Below, one piece after another: positions 21,153 to 32,870 of a stretch of DNA of 64,000 nt. Source of the DNA: Anniella stebbinsi (taxonomy: Eukaryota > Chordata > Lepidosauria > Squamata > Anniellidae). Position numbers and translations under genes: made by a program. Location of the stretch: NCBI GenBank assembly GCA_029215795.1, contig JARDYH010000003.1, forward strand, positions 92,474,609-92,538,608, written 5' to 3'. Under the pieces are notes generated by a model. It made no database searches, was not told where the DNA came from, and was given only the letters and a program-made list of their open reading frames with translations. The number at the start of each line of letters is the position of its first letter. The first letter of the stretch is position 1.

Positions 21153-22650
21153 GTGCCCCCTCAAAATCGTGGGCCCCGGGCCAACTGGCCCCCTATCATG
21201 GCCCCATCTGAGGAATCTTCCTCTGAGGAGGAAGATGAAGTTCCAGAGGCTGCAGCTTCGCCCGTTCCCCAGGACTTAGCAGAGGCAGTGTTGGAGGAGA
21301 AGGAGGGACATGCCAGTTCCTCAGAAAAGCCCCGGGAAAGCCACCCTCTTCCACCACGTCTTCAACGAGGAAGATTCTGGGCCCGAAGAAGTTCGTCCTT
21401 TAACTCCTCAGAAAAGGCAGTGTCTGAAGTGTGCGGAGCAGATTCGACCAACAAGACGGAGTTTACAATTACAAAAACGTAGTGCTGCAGACGCTGACCT
21501 TAAGTAGATAGCTTCAGTAATGCGAGACAGCTGGGGAAGGGCGAGTACAGGCTCAGGCGAGGCATAAAAGACTCAAAAAAGGGGGAGGCAGTTCTTTTGC
21601 TGGAAACAACCGACGTATACGGCCTCTAGCATCCCTTCCTGCTTCCTGTTCCTAGATCGTGGACTGACTACCTGGCTTGACCCTTGACTTTGGACCCTGG
21701 ACTTTCTGACTACCTGGCTTGACCCTGGATTCTGGACTTTGGAATTGGACTTTCTGACTACCTGGCTTGACCCTGGATTCTGGACTTTGGAATTGGACTT
21801 TCTGACTACCTGGCTTGACCCTGGATTCTGGACTTTGGAATTGGACTTTCTGACTACCTGGCTTGACCCTGGATTCTGGACTTTGGAATTGGACTTTCTG
21901 ACTACCTGGCTTGACCCTGGATTCTGGACTTTGGAATTGGACTTTCTGACTACCTGGCTTGACCCTGGATTCTGGACTTTGGAATTGGACTTTCTGACTA
22001 CCTGGCTTGACCCTGGATTCTGGACTTTGGAATTGGACTTTCTGACTACCTGGCTTGACCCTGGATTCTGGACTTTGGAATTGGACTTTCTGACTACCTG
22101 GCTTGACCCTGGATTCTGGACTTTGGAATTGGACTTTCTGACTACCTGGCTTGACCCTGGATTCTGGACTTTGGAATTGGACTTTCTGACTACCTGGCTT
22201 GACCCTGGATTCTGGACTTTGGAATTGGACTTTCTGACTACCTGGCTTGACCCTGGATTCTGGACTTTGGAATTGGACTTTCTGACTACCTGGCTTGACC
22301 CTGGATTCTGGACTTTGGAATTGGACTTTCTGACTACCTGGCTTGACCCTGGATTCTGGACTTTGGAATTGGACTTTCTGACTACCTGGCTTGACCCTGG
22401 ATTCTGGACTTTGGACTTGTTGTCTCTCTGGCTGGCCCCTGACTGTGGACTCTGACGTTAGACCCTGGACTGGGGATTTTGGACCTTGCATTCGTGCTCT
22501 GTGAGTTGGAAGGTTTTGGCACTCCAATCTCTACCAGGGTTAATTTCTCGTTAATAAACAAAACAAACCCCTTGTGTCCGCTGGCCTTATTCCTTATTCC
22601 TGTGATAAGGAGTTTATTGGCTGGTTTCCCAGAAAAGAACCGGCAGTAAC
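21153..22650 (+). mobile_element. Retroelement-like unit with acidic ORF, minisatellite and AATAAA tail
   Basis: An acidic, Ser/Glu-rich open frame (21198-21482, APSEESSSEEEDEVPEAAAS) is followed by an Arg-rich end in another frame, the 48-bp minisatellite, then GTTAATAAACAAAAC near 22551 and GGCAGTAACACAACACCCC. This order, short coding remnant then AATAAA then a short U5-like tail, suggests a solo-LTR-like or truncated retroelement. No pol domain is present and I cannot name the family. Confidence 0.35.
21727..22398. repeat. 48-bp minisatellite, 14 units
   Basis: Exactly 672 bp of head-to-tail 48-bp units (GGATTCTGGACTTTGGAATT at the start of each), with partial units on both sides (about 21668-21726 and 22399-22418). 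The units look identical to one another. Because 48 is divisible by three, both strands stay open: on the plus strand the repeat is ELDFLTTWLDPGFWTL, on the minus strand VKPGSQKVQFQSPESR. I regard both frames as by-products of the repeat rather than proteins. Confidence 0.95.
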
Positions 22651-23189
22651 ACAACACCCCACCCCTCTGCACAGCCCTGCCTGCAAGCCATGGTAGGTCC
22701 ACTGGCTGGAGCTTCCCCACCCCTGCTTTCATCCAACGACAACCTCATTTTACATTTTGGAAGGAGGCACGACCATATGCAAAATCATTTTTTTGCTTCT
22801 TTAGCAACTCCTTGGATGTGTTATATGATTTTGGACTGTCTTTATTGACATGTTGAAAGTGTCGACTGATGGGAATCAGGGATTTGACAAAAGAATCTTG
22901 GTGTACCTAGCCTTTGCTATATGACACTCATCGCTTTGTGGGGAGACTGAGGGATAAAGTTATTAGTTTCACTGTTTAAATGAGACAGGCAGAAAGAATT
23001 GTGTATTGACTGAAGTATCCTTGGGATGCTGTGACTCTCTTTGGGGACCACAGGTGTGGCTGGGCAATGTGCTCTAAAAGTGCCTCTTTACATCCAATAT
23101 GCTCTGCTTATATATTTATTGGGACTAGAACCAGGAAGCCACGTCTCTCTGCACTGATACTCCAGGGTGATAGCAGCAAAGCAGGGGAG

Positions 23190-23350
23190 TGGAACCTTTT
23201 TCAGTCTAAGGGCCGAATTCCATTTCGAGAAGTTCTCAGGGGCCACATTCTAGTAATGGGTGGGGCAAAAGGGGCAGGGCCAAAACCACTAGCATATTGT
23301 AGTTTAAAGCTCTTGCTGCTATTAAATGCCTCCCTTAGGGCAGGCATTTC
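23190..23350 (-). repeat. Interspersed repeat of the 'ctgccCCTTTTG' family, reverse copy
   Basis: GGTGGGGCAAAAGGGGCAGGG, and AGTTCTCAGGGGCCACATTC, are the reverse complement of blocks at 32640-32870 and 31225-31395 (CCCTGCCCCTTTTGACTTTA, AGCTTCTCTGAAATGGGATT). It ends near GTTTAAAGCTCTTGCTGCTA. This is probably a decayed DNA element. Confidence 0.5.
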
Positions 23351-24399
23351 AACTTTTTAGGATGGGAGGAAGACTGCACAAAAGCCTGGAAGCCACTGAA
23401 TGACCAGCTGTTGGGGAAAGGGGGTGGAGCCAAAGGAAAGAGGCATGGACATCTGGGGAACCCAAAAGTGTTGGATTGGGAACCTGGGTCTGAGGTTTTG
23501 CATCCTTGTAATAAAGGGTTCTCACATATTGGCCTGGGCTGGGCATTGGTTCTCCTCAACAAGAAAGTCTATCAAGGCTTCCTGTTCAGGCTGGGGCTTT
23601 CACCCTGAGCCATGAGAATCCTGATGGGCACTTGCTCATAGCTTGTTCCCTGGTTCTGACTCTTGCTATAGTCTCCTGGCTCCACTCAGACATACCCACA
23701 TCCATACTCCAACCAGTTCCTGGCTCCCCCTAGATGTTTTTTCTATGGCTCACCTTTCACATTTACAAATAAAGCAAATATTACAAAGACACCATACATC
23801 TCTCCTCCAAAAGAAACTAAGCCCGATAGCACTGTCCTGGGAACATCTCACTCCTCAGAGAACTAAGGAGCACATAACAGAAATTCTCCCTAGCCCTAGC
23901 AGGAAACTTCAAATATATCTCAATATTTTCTTGCACATCTGCCCCCAGGTCTTACCAACTTTGCGCTCTGCCTGGAGGTTTTCTTCGCTATCCATAGGCT
24001 CCCGAAACACCATCCAGTTCTAGTGACAAGTAAATGACACTCACAGCTTGTTTTGGCCTGACTGCTTTCTGTCATTTTCATGTAGGAATGTATGGAACCT
24101 CCATGAGACTTTTCCTTCTGGCACCAGCATCATATCCATCCATGGAGACCCCCTTAGTTATGCCTGTCTAGCTGGCCCTAAGCACGGAAGTGATAGCATT
24201 CCTATAAAACATTGCCTTGGAGGACCTGGACTTCCACATTCTATACAGCAACTTCATTTTTTCATCCAGGACTTCATAATGACATCCCCCAATTTTGACA
24301 TGCACCACAACTTCTCTGACACTCCATAGTGCCCAATGTCTGTAGCCTTAGCACACCCATCACAAAACCAACCCTCTCTAGTTCTCATTATTGGGAGCA

Positions 24400-24757
24400 T
24401 CATCAGACGAGCGTTTTATCACACGCTCGTTACTTGCCCACTCATGATTTTTCGCGGATCCTTTGGCTGACGATGTCTACCTCCCATGCGTCTCCCTCTC
24501 CTTCTGGCCTTCTTTCAGTCATAAAATAAGACCCTGGTAAGTCCAATGTATTTTTAGAAGCGAAACTTGCCACAATCTCCTGCTGTGTGCAGGAAAAGTG
24601 GCGCAATAAAAACACCCACTGAATGGGCCACATGATCTTTGTTTACCTCCTCTTTCTCCTCCGTAAAGAAAGAGGAGGTATTGTGTGACAGAAACAGGAG
24701 GGAGAAGCGACGGTAGGGAACAGGATTCCCCCCTCCCTGTCTGATGATCCTCTGGAT
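24400..24757. mobile_element. MITE-like element with ATCATCAGAC ends
   Basis: The left end GCATCATCAGACGAGCG and the right end CCTGTCTGATGATCC are inverted. Beside the left end is a small hairpin around CGAGCGTTTTATCACACGCTCG, and the interior has a second one (CCTCTTTCTCCTCCGTAAAG). It is non-coding. Target duplication is not clear. Confidence 0.45.
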
Positions 24758-26393
24758 CTCTTGCTACCGAGAGCTTCACACCCTGTGGGGTATACAACTG
24801 ACCTGAAACCATATCAAATTATTAACTGATATTTAGTCAAGAATGGATCCCTTCTAAAGGATCGTTCCCCCTCTTTCTCAAAACGAGGCAGTCAGCCTGG
24901 GTATAAATGCCAGGACCAACTTCTATCATGCCCTAGAAAATCTCATCTGCATGCCTCTCTGCCTCTCTTAGCTTTGCTAGTATTTTAAAAAAAACAGTAG
25001 CCAAATGGCTTGGGGGTGTGTGACATCACAGGGGACCAGCCAGCAGGCACCCTTCACAAACTGCTCCAGCATATTGGAAACCTATACAGCTGGGCATGCT
25101 GTGGGGTGGAGGTGGCAGGCATTAGAAGCTCAGCTTGGCACAGAGGAAACGTGTCTGCTTACAAAGCAACAGAACTTACGACTTCTGCCACTTTCAGTTT
25201 AGCAAGCCCTAGACCCCCTCTTAAAAGCCTTGCTCATGGGCAACACTCTAGCACTCAATGTTTGGTTGTTGTTTTTTAATACACTGCCAATTTATGCATT
25301 CCTCCATGCAGTTCTAATGCATGCCTCTATTACTCATTCACAAGTGTCCACTGACTTCTCATTCTCATCGGATTCCCTAACTAAGCTTGAAACTGTACCT
25401 CTGCTATCTGATACTGTGCCTTATTAATTAAAAATCCACTTTTCCCTCCTCCTTCCCTGCTCCCCGGGTTGAAGATTTGTTTGAAATCAATGCATGGCTC
25501 TGCAATCATGGAAACAGCAAAGTTCTCCACCTCAAGTAGGAGAGACATGATGGGCTGTGGATCAAAATACACTGATTTGTGTGATGAGAGATGTCAAGTA
25601 CTTATGATAGTCAATGTGTGGCCATTTCCATCCTCTCTACTGGCTGATTTGATGCGGCAAAAGCTTCCCCAAAGAACCAAAGTAACGGCAGGTTCTTGGA
25701 TAGTGTCAATTTCGCTTCTTTCAGTGTGGGTTGATGCAGTTAGAAAATCCTTGCAGGATAATGTAACGTATGGCTTATGATCACAATTGTTTCTTTAGTG
25801 TGCCCACTGCATCCATCCTGTAGATAACTGCTCTTGCTGGCGTTGCCGGTTAATTACTTTGGGGACAGGGAAGGCCTGCTGATGGATCACATTTCATCTA
25901 GACAACAATCCCAATTTTGCGGCATGCCAGGTTAGAACATCGATTTGTGCAACTTGAAAGTTAATGCCAAGAGCAATGGAGAGCAATAAAAGCATGACAA
26001 AGCTTCTAGATATGGAGAATTATGAGCAAAGGGGGAAATCCTTATATCACCCCCATTAGTAGATCTAGGAACCTACTCATTCCTCAATATTGTTCAAGAC
26101 TAGTCAGACTGAAAAGGGAAAGGACTGCATGTTTGAATGTTCCCTTACGGGGGATACACCCCCCCCGATACACACACACACACAGTATCAGGAAGGGTAG
26201 ATAGGCTAGATCTCTTCTTACTGGCTCATAGATATTGATCATAGATATTGATCATAGATATTGCACTTATCAATGATTAATAGCCATTGAGCTTATCCAA
26301 AAGATAAGATATTTTGTTCTCGAGTTTGGCCCAGGTGTAAAACTGTGCATAAAATTATAGGACCCCCCACCCCCCAAAACCAGCCTTTGAGTG
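24758..26393. other. Intergenic stretch, no gene recognised
   Basis: Only short motif-free open frames and simple-sequence bits, for example a (CA)n run at about 26168-26183. Confidence 0.5.
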
Positions 26394-26728
26394 CCTCTAC
26401 TAGAGTGATTTAAAGCTCTTTCAAAGCGCATTACCGATTTGACCTCTACAAGAGCAGAGCGCAAATCGGAGGTTGAGGCGCTTTTTCTGTCCGATTATGC
26501 GTATTATCGAATGTGTGTTAAATAGCGAGTTTTCATCTACCGCGGGAGTTAAAATGCCTTATGACCATGTAAACAAGCGATTCTCCACATTAAACACCTT
26601 TAAAGTGCATTTCATACAAGTGGTAACGCGCTTCACTGCCTCCCGTGTATGGGGATTAGGCGTAAAAGCGATTGCAAGAAGATGCGCATAAACGGACAAC
26701 CGGGAATCAAGCCGAATGCTTGTAGAGG
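26394..26728 (+). mobile_element. Non-autonomous element with CCTCTA ends (copy 2)
   Basis: It begins CCTCTACTAGAGTG and ends GCTTGTAGAGG. The interior follows the 11498-11843 copy in reverse, including TTTAAAGCTCTTT, GAGGCGCTTT, GTCCGATTATGCG and AAATAGCGAGTTTT. The many retained CG pairs point to a recent or GC-biased family. Confidence 0.6.
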
Positions 26729-27102
26729 GGACCTTTATCTCCTTGTCCACATACATCCTGCTTGAAGTTGAGGGTTTTGAATGAAGATTTGGGAGTAAAG
26801 TTGCCAACATTTTCACCTGCCTCTGTAGCCATGCTTTAAACAACAGTCTGATCTGCAGACATTAGCAAATGATAATATTTAGTCCCATTTATAAAAAGGT
26901 GTCACCTGCTGTTTTTCTACAGATTGAATCTCTGCTAAATGCAGAAGAGCACAGCAAGCCAGTTTTTTTCTTGGTCACTTGTCAACCCTATTCTGGAGCT
27001 GAGAGGTCATATATAAATCTCAAGTGTTCCTCCCCCTCTAATAAGCTGGAGTCTGTATCTTTGGTCTCTAAATAAATCTCACTGCTCATTGTTAGCGAAA
27101 AA

Positions 27103-27270
27103 GGTGACAGACAATTTGTGAACTATGTATCTCACCTCCAACTACAGTCTCTCAGCTGCTACCTGCAGTGAACAGTTAACAATTTACATACATGTCAGCG
27201 TTCAATGCATTTAGCACTTGAGAGACTGTCGTTGGAGGTGAGATACACAGTTCACAAATGGCCTGTCACT
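27103..27270. mobile_element. Palindromic MITE, 168 bp
   Basis: GGTGACAGACAATTTGTGAA through CTACAGTCTCTCA (27103 to about 27153) is repeated as its reverse complement, ending CCTGTCACT at 27270, with arms of about 52 nt and only a few mismatches. The centre is about 65 nt. An RNA copy would form a long hairpin. A (GT)n tract follows directly. Confidence 0.75.
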
Positions 27271-27289
27271 GTTTTGTGTGTGTGTGTGT

Positions 27290-28959
27290 CTGTGTCTGTG
27301 CATGTGTATGCACAAAAGTGAGATGGGGGGGTTGAAGAGCAGGTTAAAAATGCTTTAAATACATAAATATATTCCTCAATCTTAATCACTTAGTTCTAAA
27401 ACTGGTCTAATCTCACTCAAGAGAATCATTTTTAAAACCAAGACTCCAGCACAGGTTTGTAGCTCTAAAATCCCAACAACTCCCCTTGGGTATTAAGTGT
27501 AACCCATTATCATCTCCATTTTATAAAAGACTTTTGGGAAATAAAGTTCAGGTCTTATGTTTGTAATGAGCTTTTGCACGGGCTACCTTTCAACTGGTGT
27601 GTGTGTGTGTGCAATCAGGGCAGGCCTTTACAATGAGTACTTTCTCTCATTCAATTAGGAGAAAGTAAAAGGGGTAAACCATAGGAATGGAGACTAGACG
27701 TGTTTCCTGCTCCTGGTGTTCGCTGTATGCTCCCATCTTGGGTTTCGTTTCTTGTCACACTAAAATGGGGCCAAATGCTGGGAGAGTGACATGGTGGTTT
27801 AGCAACTGCCTCATATGGATTCTAATGTGCAAAGTTATTTACAAGCTTTATCTAGTTAATCCAGAGTGACAACGCTGTAAATCAGGCACACAGTTGAGGA
27901 ATACTCGCTGGCCTAAGTCGCCGAATACTTTCATGCAGGAAGAGAGATTTATGTAACCCTTTCCCACCTCCCTATACACCAAATATGACTGGATGGCACG
28001 AAGGTCAACTGTGAGCTTCTCTACATGAGAAGCTTATGATTGGCCACTCACAGGAGTGAGTCCTTTACATGACATGTCAACTTCCAGGTCGTCTTCCGCA
28101 CCTTCCCCTGGTAATCTCACCTTAAAAAAGATCAGTCTGCTGCCATGTGCGAACAGTTGATAAGCAATGTTTCTTAGGGTTGTTTAGCTTTAAATTGGAA
28201 ATGGACAGGATAGCCCTTCAAACAGAGGACGGTCTTCTGTAAAAGGGGATACAATGCAGGAATCAGATCTGGTCCATATAGTAAACCAACTACATAACCC
28301 CTTTACTACATACATCTAGTCAGGTCTGGTCTATACATGTAGCCAAATGAGGTGGTAGAGTCCTCACCTGGTAGAAAGAACTGTAGCACTTCTGACTACA
28401 CATAGAGGATGGCATTTTTCAATGTTCCACCATGTAAAAAACAACAACAGCTTCCCAACAAACTAAAATAAAATAGCATATGAGAGGCGTTTTTTGCCCA
28501 AGGAAGCATTAAAAATGTGGTTTCTCTCAGTCCCTTCTGATACCTTATTCTACTATATATGGCCTCAGACTAGATGTGGGTGCAAATCTTTGAGTTGTAG
28601 AAACTGATTTTGGGTTGTGTGGATTAACCACCAAACATTTGTATTTTCCAGACAGGCCTAATAGAAAGACTGTTAGCCATGCTTATGCCCCACTGACTTT
28701 AATGTGACTAACTTCTTCCATTGATTTCAATGGGATTTGACTGTGAGTGGCTTAACTTTTTCTGGACTGGGGCCACAGCATGCAATTTAAAATATATTCA
28801 GTAGACAACATAAGGGAGTATTTTTAGATAAGTCTGAAACGGACACCACAAAAACTATTCATGTTTATTTCTTTAAATAATGATGGCAGAAAAGAAGTTC
28901 ATTTTATAGCGTTTTAGAAACATAAGTAACAAATGTGGCATTCATCTTCTATGGATTCT

Positions 28960-28960
<1 letters not shown>
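27290..28960. other. Intergenic stretch, no gene recognised
   Basis: No coding or structured element is supported here. A second short (GT)n run lies near 27597-27611. Confidence 0.45.
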
Positions 28961-28990
<30 letters not shown>

Positions 28991-29021
28991 GTCTATCTGT
29001 CTATCTGTCTATCTGTCTATC
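28961..29021. repeat. (CTAT)n / (CTGT CTAT)n microsatellite
   Basis: Pure CTAT units change to alternating CTGT-CTAT units in the second half, a compound tetranucleotide repeat of about 60 bases. Confidence 0.95.
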
Positions 29022-29214
29022 AGTTGAGGTGAAAACTGTTGACATGTTTAAAGATTGTGAGGGAGCATCAAATCTGTAACTCCCCAGAAATTATAATTTC
29101 AATTCAAGTTGTGTTAAATCAGCAGTAAACTATCCTGATGTGATGAAAACAAACAACAGTGTTTAAATTCCAGAATCAGACAATTGTGAAAGCTCTATAA
29201 TAAGCTATAAGTAA

Positions 29215-29305
29215 CAGTGTAATCTTACACATGTCTACTCATAAATCTCACTGTATGCAATGGGGATTAATCCCAAGTACGTGTGCATAGGATTGCGGCA
29301 TAAGT
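29215..29305. mobile_element. Short palindromic repeat, copy 1
   Basis: GTGTAATCTTACACATGTCT at the left answers GTGCATAGGATTGCGGC at the right around a central AATGGGGATT. This is the very common reptilian short palindrome in which a central CCCATTG/CAATGGG is flanked by inverted CTTAC and AATCCTA motifs. Other copies are at 49092-49184 and 61410-61508; 17535-17580 has a fragment. Confidence 0.6.
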
Positions 29306-29639
29306 GTCTAACACTAAAATTCAGAACAGGCTATAACAAACGGTTGTGTAAGAACTGCTAATTCCTACTAAGTGTACTCCATGTGGAATAACTGTAGCTA
29401 CTGCAAATTCTGGCATGGTTCACACAGTCACCAAACTGGTAATCTTCTATGCCAGGCATGGGCAGACTTCAAGGTTCTGGTGAGATCTATTTTGTTTTGC
29501 TAAAAGTCAGAGGCCCACCAATTGGGGCCACATCCACAACAGTGCTTGGATGTGGAGCCAGATGAACAATGGTGGTTCAGAGGGTGGAACTAACTAACTA
29601 CGGTTCCTCATGAGCCCAGCACTGGGGTACTTTTTATTT

Positions 29640-29820
29640 ATATTTATGCTTTTCATGCAGTAGGTCCCAGGTTTACTCCCCAGCAACTCCAAGTAGGGCT
29701 GTAAAAATTCCTACCTGAAACCCTAGAAAACTGCTGCCAGTCAGTGTCAACAACACTGGGTTAAATGGACTAATGGCCTGACTCAGTATATGGCAGTTTT
29801 CTATGTTCTCATGATTCTAG
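29640..29820 (+). mobile_element. tRNA-derived SINE, 5'-truncated Sauria-SINE type
   Basis: The A box is missing, but GTCCCAGGTTTACTCCCC (decayed B box), CCTACCTGAAACCCTAGAA, CCAGTCAGTGTCAACAACAC and GGCCTGACTCAGTATATGGC are the body of the same SINE as at 7073. It ends in TTCTATGTTCTCATGATTCT. Confidence 0.8.
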
Positions 29821-29980
29821 CAGCCTAATATGTAGAGATGGAAGCCTTTTTGTTGTCATTATTGTTAAATAATTGGAAGTTGGACGCCCTTGCTAATGTA
29901 CTGCAAATCATCCATGAAACTACTAATAGTACTTCCTGCCAACACCTGTTCTACGTAAATGGGCCATCAGGTAAGTCAGT

Positions 29981-30493
29981 GGCTGAATTCGGACGACATA
30001 TTAGGCAACGGAGGGGGAAATAGCATACTGACCGTGTGTTAGGCAGGCGGTGCTCCCCAAACGACACACTGCAGCCGGTGCTGCTTGGCACCGTCAAATG
30101 CACTGGTTGCTAAGAACGGACGGCGGCCATTTTGTTTGCAGCGTCTCCTCCCTCAGTCCCCCAGCCGCATCCCAGCATGCACCATGAGTTCTGCCAGCTG
30201 TATAGAGCGGCCGGGGGGGGGGGGGCGGCTGCTCTGGCCGGCAGAACTCTATGACCCAAACAGAATAGTCCACTGAGAGAGGGGGGGCTCAATTCAGACG
30301 ACGCTTTAAACAACGGGGCTTGGGGCTAAATAATGTGCAAGCCCGTTGTTTCCCTCCGTTGTTTAAATTGCCTGATTAGCGTACTGTCAGTTGTGTGTGC
30401 GTGATGTGTTACTCCCCACACGACACAATAAGCAACACAACTGACGATTGTTCCCCCCTCCTCCATTGCCTAATATGTCGTCCGAATTCAGCC
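29981..30493. mobile_element. 513-bp MITE with GGCTGAATTCGGACGAC termini, AGT duplication
   Basis: The left end GGCTGAATTCGGACGACATA and the right end are perfect inverted repeats, extended by ATTAGGCAA. AGT at 29978-29980 and again at 30494-30496 is a 3-bp target duplication, the length used by PIF/Harbinger. An internal terminus-like GGCTCAATTCAGACGAC at about 30287 suggests a nested or duplicated end. A G-run (about 30210-30225) and a hairpin around AGTTCTGCC lie in the middle. It is non-coding; a Harbinger such as the one at 1-6049 is a candidate partner. Confidence 0.8.
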
Positions 30494-31204
30494 AGTGTAT
30501 AAATGTTAGAGTATAATACATATTTTTTAAGAGAGGGTAGCATTCAGAGGAAATGCCTCTTCCTAAATTTTCTTTCCCAGCTTTCCATAGAATGCTATCT
30601 CACACAAGCCAATTTACCAAGGGATTCACTCTATGCTTTGACGTAGTATACAGAAAGATGGCATTCTTATCAACCATCAGGAAAGTTGCCATAACCCAGA
30701 TCCATTTATCTGGTACTGTAAGTTCTCATTGATTTCAACCGCCTAATGAAAAAGGAAATGCCTAACTGAAAAAACACACTGACATGTTCACAAGTTCAAT
30801 TAATACAACAATGCTCACTTCATACTTTATGAAATTAGATTGTAGTAAATATGCAATAAAATACTTTCTATAGGATTTTATATACATACATGTATAAACC
30901 ATCTTAATTTTAACACCCAGATTATATTGGTATTAACTGTACTGAACATGTACTGCCTTGGTGCAGCCTGAATTGAAGTAAGTTATCTGTAGACGAACAC
31001 AATGTGTAGTTTGTCAGACTGCAACCTGGACATCTGGCACCATCTTTCTTGTGGGGTGGGGGATAAAACTGGAGTCATCATGATTGTTACAGCCACTGAG
31101 AGAGGAATGCCAGAGAAGGGATTAATAGATGAATGAAACCGGAGTTACAGCATCTGCCCCCTCTGTCATGGTCTAAGAACTTTTAAAGTCAGGGTGCAAA
31201 ATCT

Positions 31205-31400
31205 CAGGCCTGGTACTTATTTATTGGCTGTAAGAGCGTTAAGCTACAATATGTCGGTATTTTTGTTTGTTGGCCCCACTCCTTCTGTCTTTGGCCCCAC
31301 TCCTTTTGTCTTTAGCCCTGCCCACCACTGAGATGCAAGGCACAAAGTGCTTTTCTGAAGTGGAATTCTGCCGCAGGGCTGAAAGATGTTCAATACCTTT
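31205..31400 (+). repeat. Interspersed repeat of the 'ctgccCCTTTTG' family
   Basis: CCCCACTCCTTTTGTCTTTA, CCCTGCCCACCACTGAGATG and CTTTTCTGAAGTGGAATTC match, in order, the copy at 32610-32870. CCCCACTCCTTCTGTCTTTG shows a local tandem duplication of the first block. Confidence 0.5.
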
Positions 31401-32609
31401 GTTTTAAAGGTACGGATGTAGCAATTCCAAATTGCTGCCTGGTACTGATCAATGGACCTCCAGTTCATTGCTTTTCTGGCTGGAAGGGCCACCGCTTGTC
31501 GAGATCTATTTCAAACCAGAACTCTATAGCTTTCTGGCTGACAAATAATAGACCTGTGTATTCTCGTCTTCTGAACACTTCGACAGCCTTTGAAGCTTCT
31601 ACATCCCAGTGTGGAAAATGTTCTTGCTTGAGCCAAATGATCTGCTACAGCTTGAAAGGGATCAGATCCAGATGGCCTATAGCATTTTCAGATTTATTTT
31701 ACTTGCAATTTAGGTCTGCGCTAACCAAAGTGAATTATAATTAATTAACTGACATAACTCAGAAGACTCTTTTGCTGAATGGTTCTTCCAGCTCAAAGTT
31801 TGCTTGCAGCCAAAGTTATCTCACACCAGAGGGCTGATGAGGGTTTGAGAGTGCCCTATGAGTAGCGAGCAGAGAATGTCCAGCAAAGCTCCATCCTATC
31901 TTAAAACATAAAATCCAAATAGCCTTCCACCATCTGATGCCGCCAATATATAGTGGACTACATCTCACATCATCCCCAGATGCTGGCTGGGGATTTTGAG
32001 AGTTGTCGCCCAACACATCTGGAATCATATATTTATTTGCATGTTTATTTAACCACACAGACATTTCAGCTTACTCTTACCAATTAGCACTGAAGCTAAG
32101 CCTTTCAGAAATAGCTGGGAGACCAAAACAAACAAAATGCTCTTTAAATTATTTCAGCTAGTATATTTTCTTCATTTCAAGGTGAGAAAGGTGGATGTGG
32201 TTGACTGCTGAAGCAAATGGAAGAAATGTGTAGCTTTTAAATCGTTATCAGCATCTTAACCGATTTTAAATTTTAGAGAAGCAATGATACAGACTTTAGA
32301 GACAAGGGTGGGTTTTCTATGTAGGAAATTACGTTTGCCAATATAAGTAAACATATATTTAAGAAAAGTTGGACTGCATTCTAGAAATGTTGAAGTGATA
32401 CAGAAAGTCTGCATTTTTATTTGGCATTAGATTCCCTTTAAAAGAAGCAAAACATTATGGGGCCTATTTCAAAATCTGCCAGTTGGCATCTTTGGCTAGA
32501 AACCAGATTTTAACACTCATCATCAACCAGTTCCAGATATTATGGAAATCACTGTATTCATACTGAGACTTCTGTCAACATGATCAAGATAGAATATATA
32601 TCAAGGGTG

Positions 32610-32870
32610 CAGAGCCAAAGGCCTGGGGGCCAAATCAGCCCTTCTGGGGGTCCCCAAAAGGCCACTCTTTCCCCCAACCTCTTGTTTGGTAGTTTCCCCA
32701 CTTTTGCGTGGTTTTCTTTCCAAAGCCAATAAGAGCTTTAGCTAAAATATGCTGATAGTTTTGACCCTGCCCCTTTTGACTTTACCCTTGCCCACCACTG
32801 CAATGTGCCCCCTGAGAGCTTCTCTGAAATGGGATTTGGCCCTCGGGCTGAAAGAAGCTTTGCACTCTGA
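32610..32870 (+). repeat. Interspersed repeat of the 'ctgccCCTTTTG' family, longest copy
   Basis: GAGCCAAAGGCCTGGGGGCC begins it. GCCCCTTTTGACTTTACCC, GCCCACCACTGCAATGTG and CTTCTCTGAAATGGGATT are the shared blocks. It ends at GCTGAAAGAAGCTTTGC. It is probably a hAT-like element, but I see no 8-bp duplication. Confidence 0.5.

Noticed and set aside
21739..22455. Long repeated-peptide open frames on both strands of the minisatellite
   Set aside because: The 48-bp unit is a multiple of three with no stop in these frames, so open frames arise automatically. There is no start context, splice site or non-repeat domain.
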